From CAYTLQ01 sp964438715 (GTDB lineage Bacteria > Bacteroidota > Ignavibacteria > Ignavibacteriales > Ignavibacteriaceae): 19,626 bases of DNA. Where the stretch lies: the NCBI GenBank assembly GCA_964438715.1, contig CAYTLQ010000011.1, positions 1 to 19,626 of the forward strand. The letters are read 5' to 3'. Shown piece by piece: positions 1-8,465 of the stretch. Within the stretch, counting starts at the first letter, position 1; every line of letters starts with the position of its first letter. The position numbers were made by a program, and so were the translations under genes. A model generated the notes under the pieces. The model saw nothing but the letters and a program-made list of their open reading frames with translations. It was not told the DNA's origin and searched no databases.

Positions 1-642
1 CTTCACAACGCTGTGGATACTTCGAAATTTAACCCTGCCGGACTGAACCGCAATGAAATACGAAATGAATTGAATATTAAAGAGAATATTATTGCTATCG
101 GCATGCTTGCAAGGTTTAGTCCGGGAAAAGGGCATGAGGAATTTCTGACCTCTGCAAAAATATTGAACAGCAGGTATAATAATTTATTATTTGTCGTTAT
201 TGGTGAAGCAAGTCGCGGTGAGGATGAATATGCTGCTTCAATAAAAAAAATGGCTCAGGAAGCAGGACTTACGAATATATTGTTTACGGGATTTCGTAGA
301 GACACCGACCGTATTTTATACGCTCTCGATATTTTTGCCTTCCCCTCTCATGCAGAGGCATTCGGAATAGCGCTTGTGGAGGCAATGGCAATGGAACGGC
401 CCTGTGTTGGCTCTGCCTCGGATGGTGTGCTTGACATAATAGTAGATGGTGAAAGCGGACTGCTGTTTAAGAAAGCTGATGCAGTTCAACTTGCAGAGAA
501 ACTAGAAGTATTCATTACCTCACCCGAATTGCGAAACCGAATTGGAAAAAATGCAAGAAAGAGGGCAATAGACTGTTTTGATATTGAAGTAATGACAGAC
601 AAAGTCATAAACTTTTACAAAACGGCACTGCAGAAAAAATAG
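1..642 (+). CDS. GT4-family glycosyltransferase, C-terminal part (5' end outside window)
   Basis: The open frame runs from the first base of the window (LHNAVDTSKF...) to a TAG at 640-642, so the N-terminal acceptor-binding half lies outside; the GTG at 13 is an internal Val codon, not a start. The visible part is the nucleotide-sugar binding Rossmann domain of a GT-B retaining glycosyltransferase: the linker V-D-x-x-x-F, the beta strand IIAIGMLARFSPGKGHEEFL, FVVIGEA, the G-F-R-R-D segment, and the EX7E motif (E-AFGIALV-E) followed by an EAMA helix and GLLF. Enzymes of this type move a sugar from a nucleotide donor onto glycans, lipids or cell-surface polymers in the cytoplasm; donor and acceptor cannot be read from the sequence. 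It converges on the GH92 gene with a gap of 6 bp, and no clear terminator separates them. Confidence 0.92.
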   Translation, partial: LHNAVDTSKFNPAGLNRNEIRNELNIKENIIAIGMLARFSPGKGHEEFLTSAKILNSRYNNLLFVVIGEASRGEDEYAASIKKMAQEAGLTNILFTGFRRDTDRILYALDIFAFPSHAEAFGIALVEAMAMERPCVGSASDGVLDIIVDGESGLLFKKADAVQLAEKLEVFITSPELRNRIGKNARKRAIDCFDIEVMTDKVINFYKTALQKK

Positions 643-648
643 ATTATC

Positions 649-3600
649 CTATTCCTCCGGAAGTATAATTATTTCATCAGCAAAAATAAATGTATGCTCT
701 CCCTTTGTAACATGCCAATCCGGTAATTGGGGATGATTTTTTGCAAATATGCGAATATACCTGAATTCGGTATTACATTTAAAAGTAAAATCATGCAGTC
801 TCGTTTTGTAATTTCGTGCCGGTATTTCCGGAACCTCCTTTCCGATTTCGGTAAACGAAATTCCGTCAACTGATCCGAATACCTGGAGATATTGAGGGAA
901 GAAAATCCATGCGCCCGGATCATGATAAAGGCCTATTATTATCTTATCGATTTTATATTTTTGTTTCATATCAATCGTTACATCCATATCTTTGCGGCTA
1001 TATGCCTGCCACAAACCATCCCTGAACGAGCGGCTACCGCGTATTCCATCAATAAGGCTGAAAATACCTGAAGCGGGATAATAACTGCTCCAATTATGAA
1101 CGGTTTTGAGTGTGGGAAGTAATGTAGTGTCCGATACTTCCATACCCCTGAATATAGCTTTATAAAAAACTCTCGTAACAGTATCACTTTTGCCGGAACC
1201 AGTAATTTCTGAGTACGCAGTAATCTTAGAGGAAGTATTGATTTCAAACGGTTCGGTGTATTTTCTTTCGGTATTTGCTTCAGTGCTCATTGAATAGAAA
1301 ACAGATGCAGTAGGGTTTATATTTTCAAGACTGATTTTTTTTGAAGGATAAAACGAAGTAACATTATCCGTGAAGTAGGGCGTGTGGACAATAGACGGTA
1401 ACTTACCAATATCACCTTTATTGATAAACGAGCGGGGTCTCTCATTAAGGGATTTACCAAAACGCTTACCGGGAATTGCAGACATAAAAAAACGAATTTC
1501 TCCTCCTTCAAGTATTTCATTATCAGTTAGATACGAACGATAACTTTCTTTTCCCTTAATAAAGGTTTTTGTAACATAAATATTTTTATCAGAATTATTG
1601 ATATAGTTTATTGTCAGAGATTTCCCGCTTGAAAGAGTAAGAACAGCTTTGTTGAAAATAGGACTACCAATGGCATTAATACCGGAAGCAGGAGTTACGG
1701 GATAGAAGCCCAGGGAACTGAAGACAAACCATGCTGACATCTGACCGCAGTCTTCATTACCACAAAGGCCCTCACGACCTGTGAGATAAAGTTCGTTCAT
1801 TATTCTTCGTGTAAGCCGCTGGGTTTTTTCGGGAACACCTGCATAGTTGTATAAATAGCTTATATGATGACTTGGTTCGTTGCCATGAGCATATTGCCCG
1901 ATAAGTCCGGTAACATCAGCGGGTGTGTGGAACTTTTCATTTTGCTTAACGATAAATAACGAGTCCAATTTGGTGATAAAAGCATTTTCTCCTCCCATTA
2001 AGGCAATAAGCCCCTCGACATCCTGCGGCACATACCATGTGTATTGCCAGGAATTTCCTTCAGTAAAGTCGGTAACGCCAAGACCCGAAGGCTCGGTGGG
2101 GTCAAAATTTTCTTTCCATCTGCCATCGAAATACCGACCTCTCATCATTTTCGTTTCGGGATCAAATACATTTTGGTAGTATGATGCACGGGTTATAAAG
2201 TATTTGTAATCTTCTTGTTTTCCAAGGAGTTTTGCGCACTGTGCAATACACCAGTCATCATAGGCATACTCGAGAGTACGGGAAACAACATCGGTAGAAC
2301 GATCGCGGGGGATATAGCACATTTTTTTTACGAATTCAATACCAAGAGTATCCTGCATAGCGCTTCTCTTCATAGCTTCGTATGCTTTTTCATAGTCGAA
2401 TCCTTTAATTCCTTTCATTATAGCATCAGCTAACACAGGCACCGAGTGGTAACCTATCATACATCCTGTTTCATTCGATGCAAGTTCCCAAACAGGTAAA
2501 ACGCCAAACTCCTCATATTTTGCAAGGAGAGAGCGCATAAAATCCTTCGTTCTTTCTGCATCGAGTAACGAGTAAAGTGGATGAGCGGCACGGTATGTAT
2601 CCCATAGAGAGAATACATTATACATCCGAAAATCTTTTGCGGTGTGTATTTTCCCATCCATTCCTCTGTATCGCCCGTCAACATCAGAATAAAGATACGG
2701 AGCAAGAAAAGCATGATACAGAGCTGTATAGAATTTAATTTTATCGTTTTTATTATTTCCCTCAACAATAATTTTGCTTAGTTCTTTCTCCCATAATGCA
2801 GAGGCACTTGCACGAATTTTTTCAAAATCCCATCCTGAATTTTCTGCGGTGAGATTTTTTTCTGCACCTGCAACATCAACTGACGACAATGAAACTTTAA
2901 CGAGTATGGTTTCATCCTTTTTTGTTTTGAATTTAAAGAAACCTTTAACACCTTGTTCAGATTCGGCAAAATTGTTATTTAAGAAGGGCATTGTACCCCG
3001 CACCATTAAGGAGGATATGAATGGCCTGGAAAATTCAAGAACGAAATACACGAATTGATCATTAGCCCAGCCATTAGAGCGTCGGAGACCTTCAATTTTT
3101 GTGGGTGAGACTACTTTTATATACGACTGTGTAGTGCGGTCAGAGATACCGTGTTCCAAATCTACAATAATATAAGCTTCTTCTGCTGATGGAAAAGTAT
3201 AACGATGAAAGCCGGTTCTTTCTGTTGCTGTCATCTCGGCAAGTATGCCGTATTCTTTCAGAAAAACAGAATAATATCCCGGTTCAGCTTTTTCGGAATA
3301 TTTATCAAATACTGCACGATAGCCGGTAAGAGGTGACTCCTTTGAACCGGCAGAAAACTGAGCAGGTCCGGTAACAGCCGTTACAAGAATGTCTCCCAGA
3401 TCAGCGGCGCCGGTTCCGCTAAGATGCGTGTGGCTGAATCCGATAATAGAGCTATCGGAAGCGTGATAGCCGGAACACCAGTCCCACCCGCGTGTATCGG
3501 TATCAGGGCTTAGCTGTACCATACCAAAAGGCACAACTGCGCCCGGAAAGGTATGTCCGTGTGCACCGGTACCGATAAACGGATCGACAAATGATACAAG

Positions 3601-3666
3601 TTTCTGTTGAGAGAAGGTTGTGATGTGCAGAAGAATCGTTAAAGTAAGAACTGTGCATCTGAACAT
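649..3666 (-). CDS. Secreted GH92 family alpha-mannosidase with C-terminal chitobiase-like and discoidin-like domains
   Basis: A 1005-residue exported glycoside hydrolase. Residues 1-19 are a signal peptide (hydrophobic TVLTLTILLHITTF, then SQQ). The GH92 hallmark starts directly after it: FVDPFIGTGAHGHTFPGA, then SPDTDTRGWDWCSGYH and GFSHTHLSGTG. The catalytic half carries GNEPSHHISYLYNYAG (near 590-600) and GNEDCGQMSAWFVFSSLGFYP (near 635-655); known GH92 enzymes are Ca2+-dependent inverting exo-alpha-mannosidases and use acidic residues in these motifs. After about residue 780 comes a region resembling the chitobiase C-terminal beta-sandwich (FYSMSTEAN...YTEPFEI), and about 860-990 resembles an F5/8 type C (CBM32-like) domain (IDGIRG...GLWQAY, KIDKIIIGLYHDPG, YIRIFAKN). 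It probably trims alpha-mannose from external glycans. GGAG lies 7 bases upstream of the ATG. No type IX tail is seen at its C-terminus, unlike the protein at 5278-8334. Confidence 0.93.
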   Translation of the reverse strand: MFRCTVLTLTILLHITTFSQQKLVSFVDPFIGTGAHGHTFPGAVVPFGMVQLSPDTDTRGWDWCSGYHASDSSIIGFSHTHLSGTGAADLGDILVTAVTGPAQFSAGSKESPLTGYRAVFDKYSEKAEPGYYSVFLKEYGILAEMTATERTGFHRYTFPSAEEAYIIVDLEHGISDRTTQSYIKVVSPTKIEGLRRSNGWANDQFVYFVLEFSRPFISSLMVRGTMPFLNNNFAESEQGVKGFFKFKTKKDETILVKVSLSSVDVAGAEKNLTAENSGWDFEKIRASASALWEKELSKIIVEGNNKNDKIKFYTALYHAFLAPYLYSDVDGRYRGMDGKIHTAKDFRMYNVFSLWDTYRAAHPLYSLLDAERTKDFMRSLLAKYEEFGVLPVWELASNETGCMIGYHSVPVLADAIMKGIKGFDYEKAYEAMKRSAMQDTLGIEFVKKMCYIPRDRSTDVVSRTLEYAYDDWCIAQCAKLLGKQEDYKYFITRASYYQNVFDPETKMMRGRYFDGRWKENFDPTEPSGLGVTDFTEGNSWQYTWYVPQDVEGLIALMGGENAFITKLDSLFIVKQNEKFHTPADVTGLIGQYAHGNEPSHHISYLYNYAGVPEKTQRLTRRIMNELYLTGREGLCGNEDCGQMSAWFVFSSLGFYPVTPASGINAIGSPIFNKAVLTLSSGKSLTINYINNSDKNIYVTKTFIKGKESYRSYLTDNEILEGGEIRFFMSAIPGKRFGKSLNERPRSFINKGDIGKLPSIVHTPYFTDNVTSFYPSKKISLENINPTASVFYSMSTEANTERKYTEPFEINTSSKITAYSEITGSGKSDTVTRVFYKAIFRGMEVSDTTLLPTLKTVHNWSSYYPASGIFSLIDGIRGSRSFRDGLWQAYSRKDMDVTIDMKQKYKIDKIIIGLYHDPGAWIFFPQYLQVFGSVDGISFTEIGKEVPEIPARNYKTRLHDFTFKCNTEFRYIRIFAKNHPQLPDWHVTKGEHTFIFADEIIILPEE

Positions 3667-3829
3667 AGAAGACTCCGAATATAAATAGAAAAATTAATTA
3701 TAATAGATTCTACTTACAACTTTAGAAACTTTGATGTAATGAGCCGGTAAAAATGTTTTGTCTTTGTGATATATTTGGTCTGATAAAATCGTTATCTTTG
3801 GCGACAAATATCTTATATCATATAGTATT
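3667..3829. promoter_or_regulatory. Divergent promoter region between GH92 and serine hydrolase genes
   Basis: Both flanking genes start here and diverge. For the plus-strand gene, TATCTTTG at 3793-3800 fits the Bacteroidota -7 consensus TAnnTTTG; the nearest upstream TTTG (3774-3777) leaves a 15-bp spacer, shorter than usual. A second match, TATATTTG, is at 3770-3777. For the minus-strand gene a TATAAT is present (complement of 3697-3702), about 30 bases before its ATG, without a convincing -35. The 77-codon minus-strand open frame across this region is an overlap shadow. Seen: the boxes; inferred: their use. Confidence 0.4.
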
Positions 3830-5017
3830 ATGAAGTACCAACTGCTTTTACCATTTATTATTCTATTAGCACTGACTGTTAACGGACAAAAGAAAGGAAA
3901 AAATAGTATAAAAAACTTCCCAATCAACTTGGAAAGGCTGAATTACATAGATAGCGCTGTAACCAACGCAATTGCAGAAAAAAAATGTCTGGGTGCAGTT
4001 ATACTCATTGGTGTAGGCGATAAAGTTGTTTACAGGAAGGCATTTGGTAACTCAGTAGTCACACCTGAAATAAAAAAGATGTCGCCAGAAACAGTTTTTG
4101 ACATGGCATCTGTTACCAAGCCCGTTGCAACTGCAACAGCAGTTATGATACTTGTTGAAAGAGGCAAGCTAAAACTTAATGACCAGGTGAGAAAATACAT
4201 TCCCGGTTTTAGCTCATACAAAGACAGCAGTGGCAAAGAATTGCATGCACGGATTTATCATTTGCTCACACACACCAGCGGATTACCGGCTTATGCCGAT
4301 ACTGAAGTAATCAGGGCAAAATACGGTGATCCGGCTCCCGCAGGTACTATTGAACATATTGCAGGTTTGAAGAAAAATTCACCACCGGGGACGGAATTTG
4401 TTTATTCCTGTCTCGGCTTTATCACTCTGGCTGAAATAGTTAAAATAGTTTCGGGAAAAAACATTGCAGAATTTTGCAGGGATGAAATATTTATTCCGCT
4501 CAATATGAAAAGTACAACATTTAATCCGGCGGGAGCATTAAAAGAGCGTTGCGCACCTACAGAAACCGTTTCCACAGGTACTATATGCGGGTTTGTTCAT
4601 GACCCTCTTGCCAGTATTCAGGGGGGAATCTCAGGAAATGCCGGTCTTTTCTCTACGGCGGTTGATATGTCAATTTTTTGCAGGATGATGCTGAATAAAG
4701 GACGACTGAACGATAAAAGAATTCTTTCCCCCGCAACTGTGGAGCTGATGACAAAAGTGTATGCGCCGGTTAAATTTTCCGGCAGAGGACTTGGCTGGGA
4801 TGTCTCATCCGATTATATGGGACAAAAGGGTGAACTATTTCCTTATGAGGCATATGGACATACCGGATTCACCGGTACATCTCTGCTCATAGTACCTGAA
4901 AAAAAACTTTATATTATTATTCTTACCAATCGGTTGCACCCTTCAGGCATAAAGGGTGATGTGGTACCTTTACGGGCACAGATAGCAAACATTGTTGCCG
5001 GTAGTTTGGATTACTAA
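3830..5017 (+). CDS. Exported serine hydrolase of the beta-lactamase (class C/EstB, PF00144-type) family
   Basis: A 395-residue protein with a signal peptide (MKYQLLLPFIILLALTVNGQ). It has the class C beta-lactamase/penicillin-binding fold signature: S94-V-T-K97 in FDMASVTKPVATATA is the SxxK nucleophile motif, THTSGLPAY (147-155) is the usual following segment, and H344-T-G346 in YGHTGFTG is the third (KTG-like) motif. The second motif, normally Y-x-N, reads Y192-S-C194, so the Asn is replaced by Cys. Family members include D-aminopeptidases, esterases and peptidoglycan-related hydrolases; substrate cannot be assigned and true beta-lactam resistance is unlikely to be its role. It acts outside the inner membrane. 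It stops 1 bp before the end of the convergent small gene at 5019-5171. Confidence 0.9.
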   Translation: MKYQLLLPFIILLALTVNGQKKGKNSIKNFPINLERLNYIDSAVTNAIAEKKCLGAVILIGVGDKVVYRKAFGNSVVTPEIKKMSPETVFDMASVTKPVATATAVMILVERGKLKLNDQVRKYIPGFSSYKDSSGKELHARIYHLLTHTSGLPAYADTEVIRAKYGDPAPAGTIEHIAGLKKNSPPGTEFVYSCLGFITLAEIVKIVSGKNIAEFCRDEIFIPLNMKSTTFNPAGALKERCAPTETVSTGTICGFVHDPLASIQGGISGNAGLFSTAVDMSIFCRMMLNKGRLNDKRILSPATVELMTKVYAPVKFSGRGLGWDVSSDYMGQKGELFPYEAYGHTGFTGTSLLIVPEKKLYIIILTNRLHPSGIKGDVVPLRAQIANIVAGSLDY

Positions 5018-5018
5018 G

Positions 5019-5171
5019 TTATTTTGGAAGTTTATTCATCATTCGACCGGCGAGTTTGCCCGCAAGGCGCCGAAGGATGCGCTGACCTATTTTCCCCTTC
5101 TGTACTGCGTTAATATCGCCGAGGATCTTTGCTACTGTGTAGAGAATGTTGCGTATTCCGTTAATTTTCAT
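5019..5171 (-). CDS. Small basic conserved-type protein, 50 residues
   Basis: The minus strand encodes a 50-residue protein starting MKINGIRNILYTVAKILGD and ending GRMMNKLPK, with ATG at 5171 and TAA at 5019-5021. About a quarter of its residues are Lys or Arg, and there is almost no acidic content beyond one Asp. The pattern ILGDINAVQKGKIGQR followed by ILRRLAGKLAGRMM matches, from memory, a family of short uncharacterised basic proteins found in several phyla (LGDINAxxxGxxxxRxxRRxxGKxxGR); I could not check this by search. The gene has no strong Shine-Dalgarno but a GGGA sits about 10 bases upstream. It is on the same strand as, and 106 bp downstream of, the large secreted-protein gene. The 60-codon plus-strand frame over the same bases lacks protein-like character. 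A role in nucleic-acid or membrane binding is only a guess from its charge. Confidence 0.72.
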   Translation of the reverse strand: MKINGIRNILYTVAKILGDINAVQKGKIGQRILRRLAGKLAGRMMNKLPK

Positions 5172-5277
5172 TGAAGTATTCCCATACTTTGTTAAATCAT
5201 TAATTCAATGATAAGTAAATGAAAAAAAATCCTCAAAAAGATTATTACTTATTTCTCAGATGACTATTGATACAAAA

Positions 5278-8200
5278 TTATTTAATCAAATTCATTTTTA
5301 TCCTGCTAACATTTTTACCTGAGCGGAGTTCACAAAAATAAATTCCACTGCTTTGTAAGGCACAATTAAAAACAATTTCATAAGTCCCTGCTCTCTGAAA
5401 ATGATTAATCGGTCTGATAATTTCTTTACCGAGTATATCATAAATCACAAGAGAAACCATACCGTCCTCAGGAACGGAATACCGAATTACTGTAATGGGA
5501 TTAAATGGGTTTGGATAATTCGGGTATAAAACAAATTCACCGGGTCTTTCGCCTGTGTTTTCTGCATCATTTACATAGGCACCAAAGTACTGATCAATCT
5601 CTTTCATAATTTTATTACGAACGCTGTCGGGATACACCGATTCAAATGGAATGCCCATAACTGCTACCTTGCCTGTAACATACGGACTGGGAAGATCGGT
5701 ATTTCTGTAAATACCCGCAACCCCCTGCGAAGTGTCTATTCCTGTATAGCGGGCAAATGGTTTTCCGCCCAAACGGGGTTTAATAACATCAGGATACCTT
5801 ACATTAATTGTACCGTGTGTACCATTATCGAATGAGAAAGGAAAGCCTGTACTCGTTAAATTAAACAGCTCCGCGTTATAATATACTCCCGGTGAGTTAT
5901 TGGGGGCATCGTTAGTGTAATACGAAAATAAATAGTTGTAAATAAAATCTTTATCTGTTGAGGTTCCTTTGTAATCAAGATCCCAGGCTATTTCCGAACC
6001 GGATACAAAAACTTTTCCTCCGTTCTGCAGATACATTTTTACCAAAGACTGCTCTGCAGTACTAAAGGTTTCATTTACCGTACTTTCATCACCAAGAATG
6101 AAATCTACTGCATGATAGGAAGAAAGTTGGAAGAGATTATCTGTCAAAGCCTCATTCGTTGCGGAATCGAATGCTTTCCCTGCGGCTTTAATTGAAGGAG
6201 CATGGCGGTTTATAAAATTAAAAGTGTTGCCGGTAGTAGCACGATCAAAACCATGAACAATCAAATATCTCTGTGTTGCAGTTCCGGGCATACAGGCTAA
6301 AACTTCAGAGGCTGTTGAGCGACCGGATGCATTCACAGCTTTAAGCCTGATATAATATATACTATCATTACGAAGGTTATTGATTGTTATTGTTGGTGAA
6401 CTTGCCGGAATGGAATCGGGAAAGTTTACGCCATCCGGACTTGCAAAAACCATATATCCGGTTATGTTCGTATCGGGTTTTATGACTATTTGTAAAGAGC
6501 CTGAACCATTAGCCTTAATTCCAAATGAACGCGGTGTTGCGGGAAGAGTGCTGTCTTTCAGGTAGCTGGTCTGGGTCATTGGTCCGCTTTCGTTGCTTAC
6601 TACCTTGTATAATGTAGGGTGAGAAAGCAGTTCGGGAATGGTTTTAACTATACTGTCGAGAAGAACCTCTTTATTCAGCAGGCGAATGCCATGACTGTAG
6701 TCAACATAGGTATTAATGTGAATGTTTGTAAGTGGCTGAATTGGAGTTCCGTTAAGCTGATGCCAACCATAAATAACTACATGATAGGGACGCGACGGAT
6801 CGGTAATAAGGTTACTGAGTACAACATCTTTTTTTGTGCCGCCAATCAGCGTACCTAATGGCATCCCGGAGGCTATCCTTTGAACTTCAATAGCAGAATT
6901 GTGTTCAATGAACTTTGCAACCTGTTCGTTCTGGTTACCGACTGGTGCATAGGTAACCGGAGCCAGTTTAAGCCCTGCTTTGGAATAAATGTCATCAACC
7001 AACTTCGAAGTAGGCATTACCATACCGTATTGGTCGGCAATTTTTTGTGCGGTAATCGGGCCCATAGGTACACGACAGTAATCAGAGTCGCTTCCAATAC
7101 AGAGATAGTCCGGCATCACTTCATAAATAAGAGTATGTGATACTCCGGAGGCATCAAGAAAAACCGACTGATGTTTTTTTAATGTCCGCATAAAATGAGG
7201 GACATTACCTTGTGAGAATTGTGTAAAAATGGCTTCTTCACGCTGTGCGAAAGGGGTTGTCAGAATGGAATTCATAAACTGACTTCCGGTAAGCGCGCCG
7301 GGTTGTCTGGGGGGTATGTTAATAAGTTTCGGCAGATCGGTTTGAATATACTGCGAATATGCTCTCGGTCCGTAATAAGTGTAACCGATATCTTCGGCTT
7401 GCGTTCCCGAGACCATCCCCTGAATAAATCCGTTGAGCTCAACCTGAATGGTGTGTAATATTGCTCTGGTGGGATTTGTCTTTAATATAAATTTCACTCT
7501 TCCCTCCAATGCAGTATATCGGAGGAAAACACTATCAGCAGTATATGTTACAGGAATATAATTTGAGAGATAGCTAACCATCATTCTACTGCGGTACCAT
7601 GTTCCGCCGGTGGGGCTTACAACAGGTACGCCATTAAGAAGTGCAACACTGTCGTTATAGGCAATAACGCATAAGTAATTTTCAGCAGAGGCATTAAGCC
7701 AGTTGAGAAATTTTGGTCCGTAAGAGTTATCGTAACCATAATTGCTATCGAGAAATGAAATTCGTTTTACATATACAGGTATTTCTGTTACTGCATTCAG
7801 AAAGCCGAAAGTAAAACTGCCGCCGCCACTGTGTCCGGTTAAAACAACAAACGGATTGTATGCAGAAAACATATTTCTGATTGAGTCAACCATCGCTTTA
7901 ATAAGGACAGCATTATTTGGATTCGCACTTCGCCACGAAGGCCAGCTTTTTTGTGATGTTTCGAGATAGATTGTAACAGTGTTATAGTTCGTTACATTTG
8001 CCCGTAAAAAACGGGTCTGAGCTCCGATATGTTGTATGTCGAAATGCCAGTCATCGCCGGGACGGAGTTTTTTCCCTATGGTCTGTTCTATTGTATTTCC
8101 ATTTGGAAGAGCAAAGAATGTAAGTGCAGTTGGCAGTGTGGGATTAAACTGCGCTACCGGTGGTGCAATAATATGAATCCGCACTCCGGGATTAAATGTA

Positions 8201-8334
8201 AATGTTTTGACCTGCTCGTCGAAATATTGGCTCCTCGAAAAACCACTCAGTGCAACCTGAGCATTAAGGTAATGAGGGTATATGAGAATAAATAAAAATA
8301 AAGGAACCGGTAACCCGTGGCACAATTTCTTCAT
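5278..8334 (-). CDS. Large secreted multidomain protein: hydrolase-like N-terminus, FN3, GATase-like domain, type IX sorting tail
   Basis: A 1018-residue protein. Residues 1-25 form a signal peptide (PLFLFILIYPHYLNA). Residues about 50-420 look like an alpha/beta hydrolase: VVLTGHSGGG with a nucleophile-elbow Ser169, then SFLDSNYG with a candidate acid Asp197. Around 540 is a conserved-looking HINTYVDYSHGIRL motif whose family I cannot name. About 620-705 is an FN3-type domain (GYMVFASPDG...DSIYYIRLKAVNASG). About 705-915 starts RYLIVHGFDRATTG and contains DFILGDESTVNETFSTAEQS and GGKVFVSGSEIAWDLD, a class I glutamine-amidotransferase-like fold seen in secreted proteins with amidase or lyase annotations. 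The last about 85 residues (YPNYPNPFNPITVIRYSVPE to the end) are a type A sorting tail, implying export by a type IX-like system and a surface location. The substrate is unknown. It follows the terminator at 8418-8443, so it needs its own promoter. Confidence 0.85.
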   Translation of the reverse strand: MKKLCHGLPVPLFLFILIYPHYLNAQVALSGFSRSQYFDEQVKTFTFNPGVRIHIIAPPVAQFNPTLPTALTFFALPNGNTIEQTIGKKLRPGDDWHFDIQHIGAQTRFLRANVTNYNTVTIYLETSQKSWPSWRSANPNNAVLIKAMVDSIRNMFSAYNPFVVLTGHSGGGSFTFGFLNAVTEIPVYVKRISFLDSNYGYDNSYGPKFLNWLNASAENYLCVIAYNDSVALLNGVPVVSPTGGTWYRSRMMVSYLSNYIPVTYTADSVFLRYTALEGRVKFILKTNPTRAILHTIQVELNGFIQGMVSGTQAEDIGYTYYGPRAYSQYIQTDLPKLINIPPRQPGALTGSQFMNSILTTPFAQREEAIFTQFSQGNVPHFMRTLKKHQSVFLDASGVSHTLIYEVMPDYLCIGSDSDYCRVPMGPITAQKIADQYGMVMPTSKLVDDIYSKAGLKLAPVTYAPVGNQNEQVAKFIEHNSAIEVQRIASGMPLGTLIGGTKKDVVLSNLITDPSRPYHVVIYGWHQLNGTPIQPLTNIHINTYVDYSHGIRLLNKEVLLDSIVKTIPELLSHPTLYKVVSNESGPMTQTSYLKDSTLPATPRSFGIKANGSGSLQIVIKPDTNITGYMVFASPDGVNFPDSIPASSPTITINNLRNDSIYYIRLKAVNASGRSTASEVLACMPGTATQRYLIVHGFDRATTGNTFNFINRHAPSIKAAGKAFDSATNEALTDNLFQLSSYHAVDFILGDESTVNETFSTAEQSLVKMYLQNGGKVFVSGSEIAWDLDYKGTSTDKDFIYNYLFSYYTNDAPNNSPGVYYNAELFNLTSTGFPFSFDNGTHGTINVRYPDVIKPRLGGKPFARYTGIDTSQGVAGIYRNTDLPSPYVTGKVAVMGIPFESVYPDSVRNKIMKEIDQYFGAYVNDAENTGERPGEFVLYPNYPNPFNPITVIRYSVPEDGMVSLVIYDILGKEIIRPINHFQRAGTYEIVFNCALQSSGIYFCELRSGKNVSRIKMNLIK

Positions 8335-8417
8335 ATTTCTTATCCGAAGATTATCAGATTCAAAAATAGAAAAACGGCACCGTAATCCAATTCTCTAAAA
8401 TGATTGTTTAAACAAAA

Positions 8418-8443
8418 AAAGGGCTGTAAAAATACAGCCCTTT
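8418..8443 (-). terminator. Intrinsic terminator of the cytochrome-rhodanese operon
   Basis: A perfect 11-bp stem, AAAGGGCTGTA (8418-8428) and TACAGCCCTTT (8433-8443), encloses a 4-nt loop. Read on the minus strand it lies 23 bases after the rhodanese stop codon and runs straight into TTTTTTTGTTT, the expected U-tract. The A-rich other side makes it weaker on the plus strand, where no gene ends nearby. Confidence 0.88.
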
Positions 8444-8465
8444 AATTGGATAAAAGCAATATCAC

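Noticed and set aside
3694..3927. 77-codon minus-strand frame overlapping the start of the serine hydrolase
   Set aside because: It covers the divergent promoter region and the signal-peptide codons of a well-supported gene; the hydrophobic look comes from antisense reading of those codons.
4992..5174. 60-codon plus-strand frame after the serine hydrolase
   Set aside because: The opposite strand encodes a much more protein-like 50-residue product, and this frame overlaps the end of the hydrolase gene.
5211..5252. ATAAGTAA / TTACTTAT inverted repeat downstream of the large secreted-protein gene
   Set aside because: Only 8 AT-rich pairs with a 26-base loop and no T-tract; too weak to call a terminator.
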